From: Anoxynatronum buryatiense
Lineage (GTDB): Bacteria > Bacillota > Clostridia > Peptostreptococcales > Tindalliaceae
Direction: 5' to 3'
DNA length: 64,000 bases
NCBI RefSeq assembly: GCF_900182905.1
Contig: NZ_FXUF01000011.1
Span: forward strand, 1 to 64,000
Each line of letters starts with the position of its first letter. Position 1 is the stretch's first letter. The position numbers and the translations under genes were made by a program. Below the pieces are notes generated by a model. That model saw nothing but the letters and a program-made list of their open reading frames with translations. It was not told where the DNA came from and did no database searches. Positions 1-8,510 of the stretch are shown here, piece by piece.

Positions 1-909
1 CTGATGTTCCGGCACCTGGTCACCCTCGATGACCAGTGTCTTCAGTCGCTTGGGCGGATTTTTTCCGTAAACCGCCAGGGCTTCCGTTCCCACGCAGTCG
101 GGATGCAGCTTGATAAACCTGTCAAGAGAAAGATCCCAGGGAGAAACAGTACCCAGGTCAAAATCCAGGTAGATCAGCAGCAGGCCTGCTTCCACCCGGG
201 CAATATCTACCGCCATCACGCCGTAGGGAACGCCGCCAGCCGCCACCAGTTTCTCCCACAGATGCAGGGCATCTTTGATTTCCACCCATACCTCATACCC
301 CTTTTCGCCGGAATATCCGGTTCTTGAAACCCAGCCCCGGCGGCCGGCAACGGTGGTGGGTTCCGGCCAAAAGTGAAAGAACTTCAGCTGAGACAGGTCA
401 CCCGCCACCAGCGGCGCCAGGATTTTCTCAGATTCCGGGCCCTGAACACCAATCATGCAGTAATCATCGGTACGGTCGATGACACGGGCATCAAGGCCCT
501 CTGCATAAGACTTGATCTGGTGGATGGCCCGGGGAGCGTTCACCATGATCATAAACCGGTCTTCGGCAAACCGGTAGACATTACCTTCATCCATGAGCAT
601 CCCCTGATGGTTCACAAAGGCCCCATACCGCACATCTCCCGGCTTCATGCCGGCCACCGTGTTGGTGAAGGTGCGCTGAATGAAATCGGCGGCCGCCGGC
701 CCCACAATTTCATAGGTGAAAATGGCGAAAAGATCCAAAAGACCGGCACCCGTGCGAATGGCTTCGTATTCCAGCAACGGGTCACCCCCCTGGTGCACCG
801 TCCAGGGGTAGCCGTCATCCCACAGCATTTCAGCTCCATGGTTCATGTGCCAGTCGTGCAGAGGCGATGTTTTCCCTTCAATTTTGTCAGCCACCATTTT
901 TTCCCACAT
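1..909 (-). CDS. GcvT-family aminomethyltransferase (3' end outside window)
   Basis: The reading frame is open from the ATG at 909 to the window edge (303 codons), so the C-terminus is missing. It translates to a GcvT/folate-binding protein: GVQGPES at about residues 154-160, RTGYSGEKGYE at 196-206 and DIARVEAGL at 235-243 are hallmarks of the T-protein fold, which moves one-carbon units to tetrahydrofolate. GcvT itself is about 365 residues, so roughly 60 are missing. A GGGAGAT ribosome site lies before the ATG. No gcvH or gcvP is visible, so it could instead be a demethylase of another N- or S-methylated substrate. The family is well supported; the substrate is not. Confidence 0.85.
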   Translation of the reverse strand, partial: MWEKMVADKIEGKTSPLHDWHMNHGAEMLWDDGYPWTVHQGGDPLLEYEAIRTGAGLLDLFAIFTYEIVGPAAADFIQRTFTNTVAGMKPGDVRYGAFVNHQGMLMDEGNVYRFAEDRFMIMVNAPRAIHQIKSYAEGLDARVIDRTDDYCMIGVQGPESEKILAPLVAGDLSQLKFFHFWPEPTTVAGRRGWVSRTGYSGEKGYEVWVEIKDALHLWEKLVAAGGVPYGVMAVDIARVEAGLLLIYLDFDLGTVSPWDLSLDRFIKLHPDCVGTEALAVYGKNPPKRLKTLVIEGDQVPEHQ

Positions 910-1046
910 GCTTTCATCTCCCTGTTGATGTATTTGAACTGTACTGTAATCTCTTGGCGAAAAATCCGGCTTCCTTCGCCGCTCCCTGTATGTGGCAGAC
1001 GGGATCGCGGAGCCTGATAAGATCTTTCAATGAACATTCGACACAT

Positions 1047-1087
1047 TTGCCTGAATTCCTGCCTGAAAAATGATTTATTTCAGGCAA
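1047..1087 (-). promoter_or_regulatory. Overlapping inverted repeats in the leader of the GcvT-like gene
   Basis: GCCTGAAA (1061-1068) pairs with TTTCAGGC (1078-1085), and TTGCCTGAA (1047-1055) pairs with TTCAGGCAA (1079-1087). The two pairings share one arm and exclude each other. They lie 140-180 bases upstream of the gcvT-like start. They do not look like a glycine riboswitch. The function is unknown. Confidence 0.4.
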
Positions 1088-1124
1088 TTTCGTTTTTTTA
1101 TTAATCTTTTTTTTAAAATCTCCC

Positions 1125-1153
1125 TTGACAAGTCGACAGGAAAAGCATATAGT
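1125..1153 (+). promoter_or_regulatory. Promoter of the tetR gene
   Basis: TTGACA at 1125-1130, a 17-base spacer and TATAGT at 1148-1153 form a near-consensus sigma-A promoter. The predicted start of transcription falls on the adjoining palindrome, so a repressor bound there would block it. Confidence 0.8.
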
Positions 1154-1160
1154 CAGTTTG

Positions 1161-1179
1161 TAGACCGACGGTCGGTCTA
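1161..1179. promoter_or_regulatory. TetR-type operator
   Basis: TAGACCGACGGTCGGTCTA is a perfect inverted repeat with 9-base arms around one central base. It covers the predicted transcription start of the tetR promoter. Placement and symmetry indicate that the TetR protein controls its own operon, which includes the downstream exporter. Confidence 0.75.
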
Positions 1180-1239
1180 TCGTTGGGCACTCAAACATTT
1201 TTGCTGAAATGACAAGGAACGTGATATGGAGGCGGTCAC

Positions 1240-1875
1240 ATGAACCGAATCGTGAAAAACTACGAAGAACGCAGAAACGAAATTCTGGATGCTGCAGAGT
1301 CACTGTTCTATTCCAAAGGATTTGAGGCTTGTACCGTCAATGACATTCTTAAGACCGTTGGCATCGCCAAGGGCACTTTTTACCACTATTTCCCATCAAA
1401 GGAAGCGGCGATGGATGGCGTGATTGCCAGAAATGTGGATAAAATCATCGACCGGGTACAGGCAACCATTGAAAAAGCGGCGGGTGATCCGAATGAAAAA
1501 CTGATGAATGCTTTTCTGGCCATGCGGGTTGATGACCCCGCCGCCCATCACATGCTGGAAGACATGCACCAACCCGCCAACGCCCTCTTGCATCAGAAAA
1601 GCCTGAAGCAGCTGATTCAGTCCCTTTCGCCCATTTTGGCAGATGTTGTACAGGAAGGGATCGACCAAAAAATCTGGCGGTGTTCCCACCCTTTGCAGTG
1701 CATGCAGATTTTTCTGGCGGCAGCATTATCGCTGACAGATGAAGGTATCTTTGAAATGGATGCTGATTCCCAGACGCTGATCATGATCGCTTTAATTGGC
1801 ACTCTGGAAAAAATGCTGGGAGTCCCTGAAAATGAATTTTTGAAGCAATATAGCGCCCACTGGGCCACCGAATGA
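1240..1875 (+). CDS. TetR/AcrR family transcriptional regulator
   Basis: This is a 211-residue protein of normal TetR length. The N-terminal helix-turn-helix spans about residues 17-58 (AAESLFYSKGFEACTVNDI, then KGTFYHYFPSKEAAM), followed by a helical ligand-binding domain that cannot be assigned from sequence. GGAGG at 1228-1232 supports the ATG at 1240. The gene is followed, 131 bases later and on the same strand, by an FtsX-type permease and an ABC ATPase. The likely job is to repress this exporter until an inducer, perhaps a toxic small molecule, is bound. The inducer is unknown. Confidence 0.9.
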   Translation: MNRIVKNYEERRNEILDAAESLFYSKGFEACTVNDILKTVGIAKGTFYHYFPSKEAAMDGVIARNVDKIIDRVQATIEKAAGDPNEKLMNAFLAMRVDDPAAHHMLEDMHQPANALLHQKSLKQLIQSLSPILADVVQEGIDQKIWRCSHPLQCMQIFLAAALSLTDEGIFEMDADSQTLIMIALIGTLEKMLGVPENEFLKQYSAHWATE

Positions 1876-2006
1876 TGACACTGTCGCTTTGCCTGCGATT
1901 TTGAAAATACTTTTTGTAAAAATGCAGATCAATGTAAAAAAGATGGATGCATGCAGTGGATGATAAATGGATGCAGCATAAGATAAATGAATGTGGAGGA
2001 AGAGCG

Positions 2007-4361
2007 ATGAACTGGATCATCATTAAAAATGATTTCAAAAGAAACAAAGTCATTCATGCCGGCCTGCTGCTGTTCATTATTTTTTCAGCAAGCCTGGCAG
2101 TTTTGTCTGTGATGGTGGCGACTCAAACCCTGACAGGCATTTCAAACCTCTATCGCATCGCCCAGCCCCCGCATTTTCTTCAGATGCATAAAGGCGAACT
2201 GGATCAGGGCGCCATTGACGCCTTTATGGCAGGTCAGGAAAATGTCATTGACTGGCAAACCGTGACCATGCTGAACGTCTATGGCGACCATCTGACCATC
2301 GCGGGAACCAGGGAGGCTTTCACCCTGGCTGATTTGCGGCTGGACATTGGCCTGGTGAGGCAAAATGAAACCAGGGATCTGCTGCTGGATGCCGCCCATG
2401 AAAAGGTGGTTCTTGGCGAAGGCGAAGTGGGCATTCCAGTTCTCCTCAGGGAAATGTACGGCATTGAAATCGGCGACCGGCTGATGTTATCCAATGGAGA
2501 TGTGATGCAAGAACTGGTGATTGTCACCTTTGTGCTGGACTCTCAGATGAATTCACCCATGACTTCTTCCACCCGAATCCTGCTGAGTGATCATGATTTT
2601 GAAACCCTGTCAATGGGAGTCAGCGAGCATGAATATCTTATTGAAGCCTATCTCAATGATCCAAAAGAGGCTTCCGGATTAAAAACCGCCTATGAAAATG
2701 CAGGGCTTCCCCAGAACGGCCCCACCATCACCTATGCCATGATCTTTGTTTTGAGTGCCCTCACAGATCTGGTGACCGTGTTTGTCATGCTTCTGGTGAG
2801 CCTCCTGTTGATCATGGTGGCCTTCATCTGCATCAGATTTACCATTTTGGCAACTCTCGAAGAGGAGATCGTTGAAATTGGCATTATGAAAGCCATCGGT
2901 CTTTCCTTTAAGGATCAGCGGAATCTTTACCTCCATAAGTATCGGTTGTTGGCTGTGGCAGGTGTTTTGGCCGGTTATGGCTTTGCCTTTTCTATCAGCG
3001 GCTTCTTCACCCGGCACATCAGCACCACCTTTGGAAAAACCACACTCTCAGTGTCTGTCATTACCCTGTCCCTTGCCACAGCCTGTCTTTTGTATCTTTT
3101 AATTGTTCTCTACGCCAAAAAGATTCTGAAGCGAATCCGCAGGCTGACGGTTGTGGAAGCCCTGGTCAGCGGTAAGGGTTTTGGAAAGGAAAAGCGGTTT
3201 GAAAAACAGGGGCTTCATCGTTCCAGAAAGCTGTCTGTCAACTGGCTCCTTGCCCTCCGGGAGGTTTATCATCATTTCAGGGACTGGACCATTCTCTTTG
3301 CCGTTGTGATGACGGCAGTGCTCATGATGCTCATCCCCACCCATTTGATGAACACCTTTGAATCCCCGGCATTTATCACCTACATGGGCAGCTCTCTGAA
3401 GGATATTCTTATTGAGGTGGAAAGCGGCGAGCACCTTGAGACAGGCTATACAAAGGTTCGGGAAGTACTGGATGGGGATCCGGCCATTGCCAGCTATGAT
3501 GCGTTCCGAAGGGTGCGTGTTCAGACGATTGATGGCGACCATCAGCCCTTCAACATTGATATTGATGTCGGCCCCCACGCCGGCAGCGGACTTCAGTACC
3601 TCACCGGACAACAGCCTGAGACCGCATATGAAATCGCCCTGTCTTATCTGAATGCCAATGAAATGAGAAAAGCGCCGGGAGATACCGTCATCATTTTCCT
3701 TCACGGCGAAGCCCGTGAGTTCATTGTTTCCGGAGTCTATCAGGATGTCACCAGCGGAGGCTTTACGGCAAAATCAACCGATGTTTTCCCTGAACTGGCC
3801 AGTACCAAATACGCCTTCTCCGTAAGCCTGAAGGATGGTGTTCACCCCGAGAGCAAGGCGGATGAATGGTCGGCCATCATTGGCACCGGTGTCAAGGTGG
3901 ACCCCATGGACCAATATATCAGCCAGACCCTGGGCGGTGTTGTCAGTCAGCTCAGGCTCATGGTGATTGCCATTGCCATCATGAGCATCTGCCTGGTGAT
4001 GCTTCTCACCGCTTTGTTCATGAAGCTGCGCCTGGCTAAAGATGTGTGGGAAATTGCCATCTTCAAAGCGGTGGGGTTTTCAGAAAAGGATATTCAAAAG
4101 CAGTACCTTATCAAAATGGGCGGGGTGGCCCTCCTGGGCATTGTCACGGGAATCATGCTGACCCATGTGCTGGGAAGCCGCATCATCAATGGAGCTCTGC
4201 GTGTGGCAGGCATCGGCATCAGACAGGTTGAACTCATTGCAAATCCACTGGTCACCTATCTCATGTGCCCCCTGTTGCTGCTGGCCCTGGTTCTTGTTGT
4301 CACAGGCATTTCAGCAGGATCTGCCAAAAGACACAGCATCATTTCGATGATGACCCAATAG
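2007..4361 (+). CDS. ABC transporter permease, FtsX/MacB type
   Basis: The protein has 784 residues in two similar halves. There is an N-terminal membrane helix at about residues 18-40, an extracytoplasmic domain, three helices around 250-370, a further helix near 425-445, a second extracytoplasmic domain and three C-terminal helices. Repeats such as EIGIMKAIGLS and EIAIFKAVGFS are the FtsX signature. The ATG at 2007 is chosen because GGAGGA lies just before it; an in-frame ATG at 1947 has no such site. Together with the next gene it should form a MacB/LolCDE-like exporter or mechanotransmitter. No substrate can be named. Confidence 0.88.
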   Translation: MNWIIIKNDFKRNKVIHAGLLLFIIFSASLAVLSVMVATQTLTGISNLYRIAQPPHFLQMHKGELDQGAIDAFMAGQENVIDWQTVTMLNVYGDHLTIAGTREAFTLADLRLDIGLVRQNETRDLLLDAAHEKVVLGEGEVGIPVLLREMYGIEIGDRLMLSNGDVMQELVIVTFVLDSQMNSPMTSSTRILLSDHDFETLSMGVSEHEYLIEAYLNDPKEASGLKTAYENAGLPQNGPTITYAMIFVLSALTDLVTVFVMLLVSLLLIMVAFICIRFTILATLEEEIVEIGIMKAIGLSFKDQRNLYLHKYRLLAVAGVLAGYGFAFSISGFFTRHISTTFGKTTLSVSVITLSLATACLLYLLIVLYAKKILKRIRRLTVVEALVSGKGFGKEKRFEKQGLHRSRKLSVNWLLALREVYHHFRDWTILFAVVMTAVLMMLIPTHLMNTFESPAFITYMGSSLKDILIEVESGEHLETGYTKVREVLDGDPAIASYDAFRRVRVQTIDGDHQPFNIDIDVGPHAGSGLQYLTGQQPETAYEIALSYLNANEMRKAPGDTVIIFLHGEAREFIVSGVYQDVTSGGFTAKSTDVFPELASTKYAFSVSLKDGVHPESKADEWSAIIGTGVKVDPMDQYISQTLGGVVSQLRLMVIAIAIMSICLVMLLTALFMKLRLAKDVWEIAIFKAVGFSEKDIQKQYLIKMGGVALLGIVTGIMLTHVLGSRIINGALRVAGIGIRQVELIANPLVTYLMCPLLLLALVLVVTGISAGSAKRHSIISMMTQ

Positions 4362-4426
4362 ACATTTACCCGCACAGAATCGTCCCTTTATCAGAAAAAC
4401 CAAACAATCATTCGAGGAGATTTGAG

Positions 4427-5179
4427 ATGAAAACACTACTGGAAGTCACAGGGTTGGCGAAAGACTTTGATGGGACACAGGTATTAAAAGGGGTCCATCT
4501 CACTGTTTATGAAGGAGAGATGGTGGCCATCATGGGGAGATCGGGATCAGGAAAATCCACCTTGCTCTATGGCATCAGCGGCATGGACAAGCCGACTTCC
4601 GGCAGCGTTTCATTATTTGACCGGGAGATCACATCTCTGGACGATGACCAGATGAGCGAGCTGCGGCTGAGGCACATGGGCTTTGTTTTTCAGCATGCCT
4701 ACCTGCTTCACAAGCTTTCTGTAATGGATAACATTGTGCTGCCAGGGTTTAAGGCCGGGGCCCTCTCCCGGGATGATGTGAACCAGCGGGGAAAGGCTTT
4801 AATGGAAAAAACCGGCATCTCTTCTGTGGCGGCTCATGACCCGGGAAAGGTTTCCGGCGGCCAGCTGCAACGCGCGGCCATTTGCAGAGCGCTGATTAAT
4901 GATCCTGATATTCTGTTTGCCGACGAACCCACCGGCGCATTAAACAGCCGCGCCACACAGGAAATCATGGACATCTTCAACCGCATCAACCGCGAGGGCA
5001 CCACCGTTGTGCTGGTGACCCATGATGCCAAAGTGGCTGCCCGGGCAGACCGGATTATTTTCCTGGTTGATGGATTAATTCAGGATGAACTGGCTCTGGG
5101 AAAGCATGAGGCGGATGAACAGGCACAGGCTGCCCGGGAGAAAAAAATCTTTGAATGGTTGGAACATCAAGGGTTTTAG
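4427..5179 (+). CDS. ABC transporter ATP-binding protein, MacB/LolD type
   Basis: A 250-residue ATPase that powers the preceding permease. Walker A GRSGSGKST lies at residues 37-45. The signature VSGGQLQRA, Walker B ILFADEPTGAL and the VTHD switch histidine are all intact. The DEPTGAL form is typical of the LolD/MacB/FtsE subfamily that pairs with FtsX permeases. The open frame runs upstream to 4265, but GAGGAGA before the ATG at 4427 sets the start. A 65-base gap separates it from the permease, so the pair is probably one transcript under TetR control. Confidence 0.92.
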   Translation: MKTLLEVTGLAKDFDGTQVLKGVHLTVYEGEMVAIMGRSGSGKSTLLYGISGMDKPTSGSVSLFDREITSLDDDQMSELRLRHMGFVFQHAYLLHKLSVMDNIVLPGFKAGALSRDDVNQRGKALMEKTGISSVAAHDPGKVSGGQLQRAAICRALINDPDILFADEPTGALNSRATQEIMDIFNRINREGTTVVLVTHDAKVAARADRIIFLVDGLIQDELALGKHEADEQAQAAREKKIFEWLEHQGF

Positions 5180-5204
5180 AAGCATTGCAGAAAAATGATT
5201 CAAA

Positions 5205-5232
5205 AAAAGATCCGAATTGCTCCGGATCTTTT
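5205..5232. terminator. Bidirectional intrinsic terminator
   Basis: AAAAGATCCG (5205-5214) and CGGATCTTTT (5223-5232) form a perfect 10-base stem with an 8-base loop. It lies between the ends of two converging operons and has a poly-A on one side and a poly-T on the other, so it can end both. Confidence 0.85.
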
Positions 5233-5234
5233 CT

Positions 5235-6053
5235 TCAGTTTAACGCAGGTATTTCTTCCGTTATTGCTTCGTTTTTCAGCGCTTCTTCGTACATACGGGA
5301 AACATGGTCGTCATCCAGCAGCGCAAGATACCCTTTGTTTCCCAAAAACCGGCGAACAAAGTCATTGGCCGGTCTTAGCACCAGTTCCCCGGGGGTGCCG
5401 GTTTGCTCAATCACGCCCTGGTTCATCAGCACCACCCGGGTGCCCAGCTTCATGGCTTCCTGAATATCATGGGTCACAAATAAAATCGTATTGTTCATTT
5501 GCCGGTGGATGGCCCCCATTTCTTCCTGCAGTTGGTTTCGGGTCCGTTCATCCACCGCTCCAAAGGGTTCATCCATCAGAATAATTTCCGGTTCAGCCGC
5601 CAGTGCCCTGGCTACTCCCACCCGCTGCTTTTGACCACCGCTGAGTTCACGGGGATAGCGGGGCATGAACTCCCGGGGCAGGCCCACCAGGTCCATGAGC
5701 ATTTCTGCCTTTTGCTGCTGCAGTGTTTTGGGAGATTTCTGAAGCGACAATACGTAGGCGATGTTTTCCGCCACCGTCATGTGGGGAAACAGGCCAATGT
5801 GCTGAATCACATAGCCGATTTGCCGCCGCAGCTCCACAATATTCCACTCACTCAACAGTTTGCCGCCAATTTTCACATAGCCGGTGTCAAAGGGAATCAT
5901 CCCGTTGATGATTTTCAGCAGGGTGGTTTTTCCGCAGCCGGATTCACCCAGCAATGTGATAAACTCTCCTTTTTCAACCTGCAGGTCAAGCCCTTTGAGC
6001 ACGTCTCCTTCACCATAGGATTTCGTCACCTTCTGAAACTCAATGACAGCCAT
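5235..6053 (-). CDS. Osmoprotectant ABC transporter ATP-binding protein (OpuCA/OpuBA-like)
   Basis: The protein has 272 residues with Walker A GESGCGKTT at 36-44, signature LSGGQKQR, Walker B ILMDEPFGAVD and switch FVTHD. The sequence is of the glycine betaine/choline importer family. It ends soon after the ATPase domain and lacks the C-terminal CBS pair of typical OpuCA, which senses ionic strength, so it resembles the short OpuBA form or is controlled in another way. It is the last gene of a three-gene operon and its start abuts the stop of the binding-protein gene. Confidence 0.88.
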   Translation of the reverse strand: MAVIEFQKVTKSYGEGDVLKGLDLQVEKGEFITLLGESGCGKTTLLKIINGMIPFDTGYVKIGGKLLSEWNIVELRRQIGYVIQHIGLFPHMTVAENIAYVLSLQKSPKTLQQQKAEMLMDLVGLPREFMPRYPRELSGGQKQRVGVARALAAEPEIILMDEPFGAVDERTRNQLQEEMGAIHRQMNNTILFVTHDIQEAMKLGTRVVLMNQGVIEQTGTPGELVLRPANDFVRRFLGNKGYLALLDDDHVSRMYEEALKNEAITEEIPALN

Positions 6054-7057
6054 TATGGCAGCAGTCCCTTCTCTCTCAGAAAGTTTTCAGCCACTTCTCT
6101 GGGGTCTTTGTTTTCCACTTCCACCGCGTAATTCATGGCAATCATATCTTCATTGGCAATTTGACCTGTCAGCTTTTCCAGAACAGCTTCCAGCTCAGGA
6201 TACTTGTCAAGCGTTTCCATGCGCACCAGAGTGGCGGCATGATAGGCGGGGAAAAAGTGCCGGTCATCCTCCAGCACCACCACATCGACTTCCTGCAGCT
6301 GGCCGTCGGTGGTGAACACTGCCAGGGCGTCCGTTTGATTGTTGCGTACCACATCATATCGAAGGCCAATGTCAATTTCCTTCAATGATCCAAACGCCAG
6401 CCCATACACTTCTTGCAGGCCCGGATACCCATCTTCTCTTTCGAAGAAATCGGCATTGGTGGCGAAGGTGAGCGTCGGGCTAACCGCCACCAGATCGGTA
6501 ATGCTGTTCATCTGGTGGGCCGCCGCCACTTCCCGGGTCACGGCAATGCCATAGGTGTTTTCAAAGCCATACAACCCCGTCCAGTGAATCTGGTACGCTG
6601 CTGCATAGGCTTCTTTGGTGGCCTGGTACAGGGCCTGGGGATCAGAGATCAGATCTTCCTTTAAAACAAACAGCCATCCTGTACCGGTATATTCCGGGTA
6701 GATGTCGATATCTCCCCGTTCCATGGCCGGGTGAATGTTGGAGGTGCCCCCGCCGATGCCGTGGTTCAGCTCCACTTCAATATCTGTTTCTGCTTCAATG
6801 AGCAACCCCAGCATTTCTGCCAGCACATACTGTTCCGGCATGGGTTTACTGGCAATCACCACCTTGTTTACTTCCTGGCTGCCGCATCCGGCCAGAAGCA
6901 CAGCCATTACCAGCAGCGTCAACAGGAGGGCAGCACCTCTAAAACCAGGTCTGTGAACAGCGCGGTGGCTATGGTTGGGACTGTGGCTTTGGCGATGGTG
7001 ATCGCGTTGGCCATTTTCAGGTTTTGACTCTCTCATGGTGCAGCTGTGTTTTTTCAT
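6053..7057 (-). CDS. Osmoprotectant-binding lipoprotein (OpuCC/OpuBC-like)
   Basis: This is a 334-residue extracytoplasmic binding protein. A lipobox (VLLAGC) places the lipidated cysteine at residue 58, preceded by a hydrophobic stretch at about 41-56. The mature part (KVVIASKPMPEQYVLAEML onward) matches betaine/carnitine/choline binders of the OpuAC type. AAGGAGG directly before the ATG at 7057 supports this start, which makes the gene overlap the permease by 41 bases. The odd part is the leader: about 40 residues before the hydrophobic core, rich in histidine (RDHHRQSHSPNHSHRAVHR). Such a long n-region is rare for a lipoprotein. Confidence 0.87.
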   Translation of the reverse strand: MKKHSCTMRESKPENGQRDHHRQSHSPNHSHRAVHRPGFRGAALLLTLLVMAVLLAGCGSQEVNKVVIASKPMPEQYVLAEMLGLLIEAETDIEVELNHGIGGGTSNIHPAMERGDIDIYPEYTGTGWLFVLKEDLISDPQALYQATKEAYAAAYQIHWTGLYGFENTYGIAVTREVAAAHQMNSITDLVAVSPTLTFATNADFFEREDGYPGLQEVYGLAFGSLKEIDIGLRYDVVRNNQTDALAVFTTDGQLQEVDVVVLEDDRHFFPAYHAATLVRMETLDKYPELEAVLEKLTGQIANEDMIAMNYAVEVENKDPREVAENFLREKGLLP

Positions 7058-7706
7058 GTTTTCCTCCTTCTCCCAGATAATGGGTTCGTAAGTATTGTTC
7101 GACTTTTTCCAGCATCATATCTGTGATAATGGCAAAAAGAGCAATGAGCAGACTGCCTGCAATGGTCATTTCAGCATAATTGGTGGAAATTCCCCGCCAG
7201 ATGGCACGCCCCAGACCACCGGCTCCAATAAAGGAAGCAATGCCTCCCAGGGCAATGGTCATCACCACCATGGTACGAAATCCGCTGAAAATCACCGGCA
7301 GCGCCAGAGGCAGCTGGATGCGCAGCAGCAACTGCCCAGGGGTACTGCCCATTCCCTCGGCCGCTTCCATAATCTCCGGGTCGACTTCAATGAGGCCGGT
7401 ATAGGTATTGCGAATCATGGGAAGCAGCCCATAGAGAATAATGGCGATGAGGGCACTGCGCAACCCAATGCCGGTGATGGATACCAGAACGCCAAAAAGA
7501 GCAATGGAAGGAATGGTGAATAAAAAACTGGTGAGCCGCAACAGTAACACGGCCATCCATTTGTTTTTTGTCATGGCGATTCCCAGCACCAAACCCAGCA
7601 CTGTGATAATCCCCACGGCGATCAGAGTGATATAAGCATGCTGAACAAAAAGCTCCCAAAAGAAATCGGAACGGTCACGATATAACTGCAGAATTCGAAT
7701 GGGCAT
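7017..7706 (-). CDS. Osmoprotectant ABC transporter permease (OpuCB/OpuBB-like)
   Basis: A 229-residue membrane protein with about six transmembrane segments and the permease loop motif (EAAEGMGSTPGQLLLRIQLPLALP) that docks on the ATPase. It is the first gene of the operon. GAAGGAG upstream supports the ATG at 7706. Only one permease gene is present, so the channel is probably a homodimer, unlike the B and D pair of Bacillus OpuC. Substrates in this family are betaine, choline and carnitine; which one applies here is not visible. Confidence 0.88.
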   Translation of the reverse strand: MPIRILQLYRDRSDFFWELFVQHAYITLIAVGIITVLGLVLGIAMTKNKWMAVLLLRLTSFLFTIPSIALFGVLVSITGIGLRSALIAIILYGLLPMIRNTYTGLIEVDPEIMEAAEGMGSTPGQLLLRIQLPLALPVIFSGFRTMVVMTIALGGIASFIGAGGLGRAIWRGISTNYAEMTIAGSLLIALFAIITDMMLEKVEQYLRTHYLGEGGKHEKTQLHHERVKT

Positions 7707-7744
7707 GTCATCAACTCCTTCAACCTGAACGTTCCCGTTTTTAC

Positions 7745-7774
7745 ATCATACCCGAACCTCCAAAAAATAAGCAA
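7745..7774 (-). promoter_or_regulatory. Possible promoter of the osmoprotectant operon
   Basis: On the minus strand TTGCTT (7774-7769) and TATGAT (7750-7745) are 18 bases apart. The -35 box is weak, which would fit a promoter that responds to osmotic stress, but that is inference. Confidence 0.4.
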
Positions 7775-7824
7775 TCGCCACCCGCCTGTTCCCGGGAAGA
7801 TTCGATAACACCATAAAAAATACC

Positions 7825-7853
7825 TTGACAGAAAACAGGGAGGCGGGTATATT
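7825..7853 (+). promoter_or_regulatory. Promoter of the DUF6530/GIY-YIG genes
   Basis: TTGACA at 7825-7830, a 17-base spacer and TATATT at 7848-7853. The palindrome TTGATATTATCAA (7852-7864) sits on the predicted transcription start and could be an operator. Confidence 0.7.
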
Positions 7854-7862
7854 GATATTATC

Positions 7863-7905
7863 AACTTAGTAATTTAGTAAATTAGTAAATTAGTAAATTA
7901 GTAAG
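7863..7905 (+). repeat. Tandem 8-base repeat in the 5' untranslated region
   Basis: About five copies of a TTAGTAAA unit run from 7863 to 7905, flanked by AACTTA and TAAGTT. They start just after the predicted transcription start of the DUF6530 gene. Copy number could vary by slippage. Confidence 0.85.
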
Positions 7906-8029
7906 TTGGAAGATTGCTTGATTGGCAAATGAGAAAGTTGACCCTTGGCAATTTGCCTGTTTCGCGAATGATTGCACTGGTACGTTAGATGTTTCGTGGT
8001 TTCTGTGGTTTCCAAAGGAGGAAAATGAA

Positions 8030-8509
8030 ATGAACATCCCAACCAACTTAAAACACAAACCCGTGATTGTTTCTGAGAACTATGGCAATGTGGATGGGCA
8101 TTATGCCTACAATACCGATGCCCAGGGTTTATCACTGGGCCTGGCTCAATGGAATGACCGGGGCAAGGTGGATATTTCTGCCAAAGTGTGGCGTCACACC
8201 GGCGGCAAGTGGTCACGGCAGTCGGAAGAACTTCCCCTGCACCGGGTGTTGGATCTGGCGATTTTAGTATGCCGAACCAGCCAGCATTTTCGTGATGCCT
8301 ACCGGTTCGAAAAGCTGTATGACCCGGAAAACCCCACGCTGGATCGCGTGGGGCTTCAGGGAGATGCCATGACGGTGGCTGTATGCACCGATAACGAAAG
8401 AATTGATGAAGACATTCAACTGTTCAGCCAGGCACTGACGGAGGACGGTGAACTGATTGGCGAACGCCTCAGCACCCTGGCCAGGATTCTGCGGGAAATG
8501 GGGTACTAG
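8030..8509 (+). CDS. DUF6530 family protein
   Basis: A 159-residue soluble protein with no signal peptide or membrane segment. Stretches such as SLGLAQWNDRGKVDISAKV, WRHTGGKWSRQSEELPLHR and ERLSTLARILREMGY are what I recall as typical of DUF6530, a family of unknown function common in Clostridia. The ATG at 8030 follows AAAGGAGG; the open frame upstream to 7922 has no good site. It is followed after one base by the GIY-YIG gene, so the two are probably translationally coupled. The biochemical role is unknown. Confidence 0.75.
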   Translation: MNIPTNLKHKPVIVSENYGNVDGHYAYNTDAQGLSLGLAQWNDRGKVDISAKVWRHTGGKWSRQSEELPLHRVLDLAILVCRTSQHFRDAYRFEKLYDPENPTLDRVGLQGDAMTVAVCTDNERIDEDIQLFSQALTEDGELIGERLSTLARILREMGY

Positions 8510-8510
8510 C

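Noticed and set aside
373-1017. A 214-codon open frame on the plus strand
   Set aside because: It is antisense to the GcvT-like gene, whose own frame is open to the window edge and carries clear family motifs.
910-1060. Glycine riboswitch before the GcvT-like gene
   Set aside because: The region is too short and lacks the paired aptamer cores; only simple inverted repeats are seen.
7863-7905. CRISPR-like array
   Set aside because: The repeats are contiguous 8-base units with no spacers and there are no cas genes.
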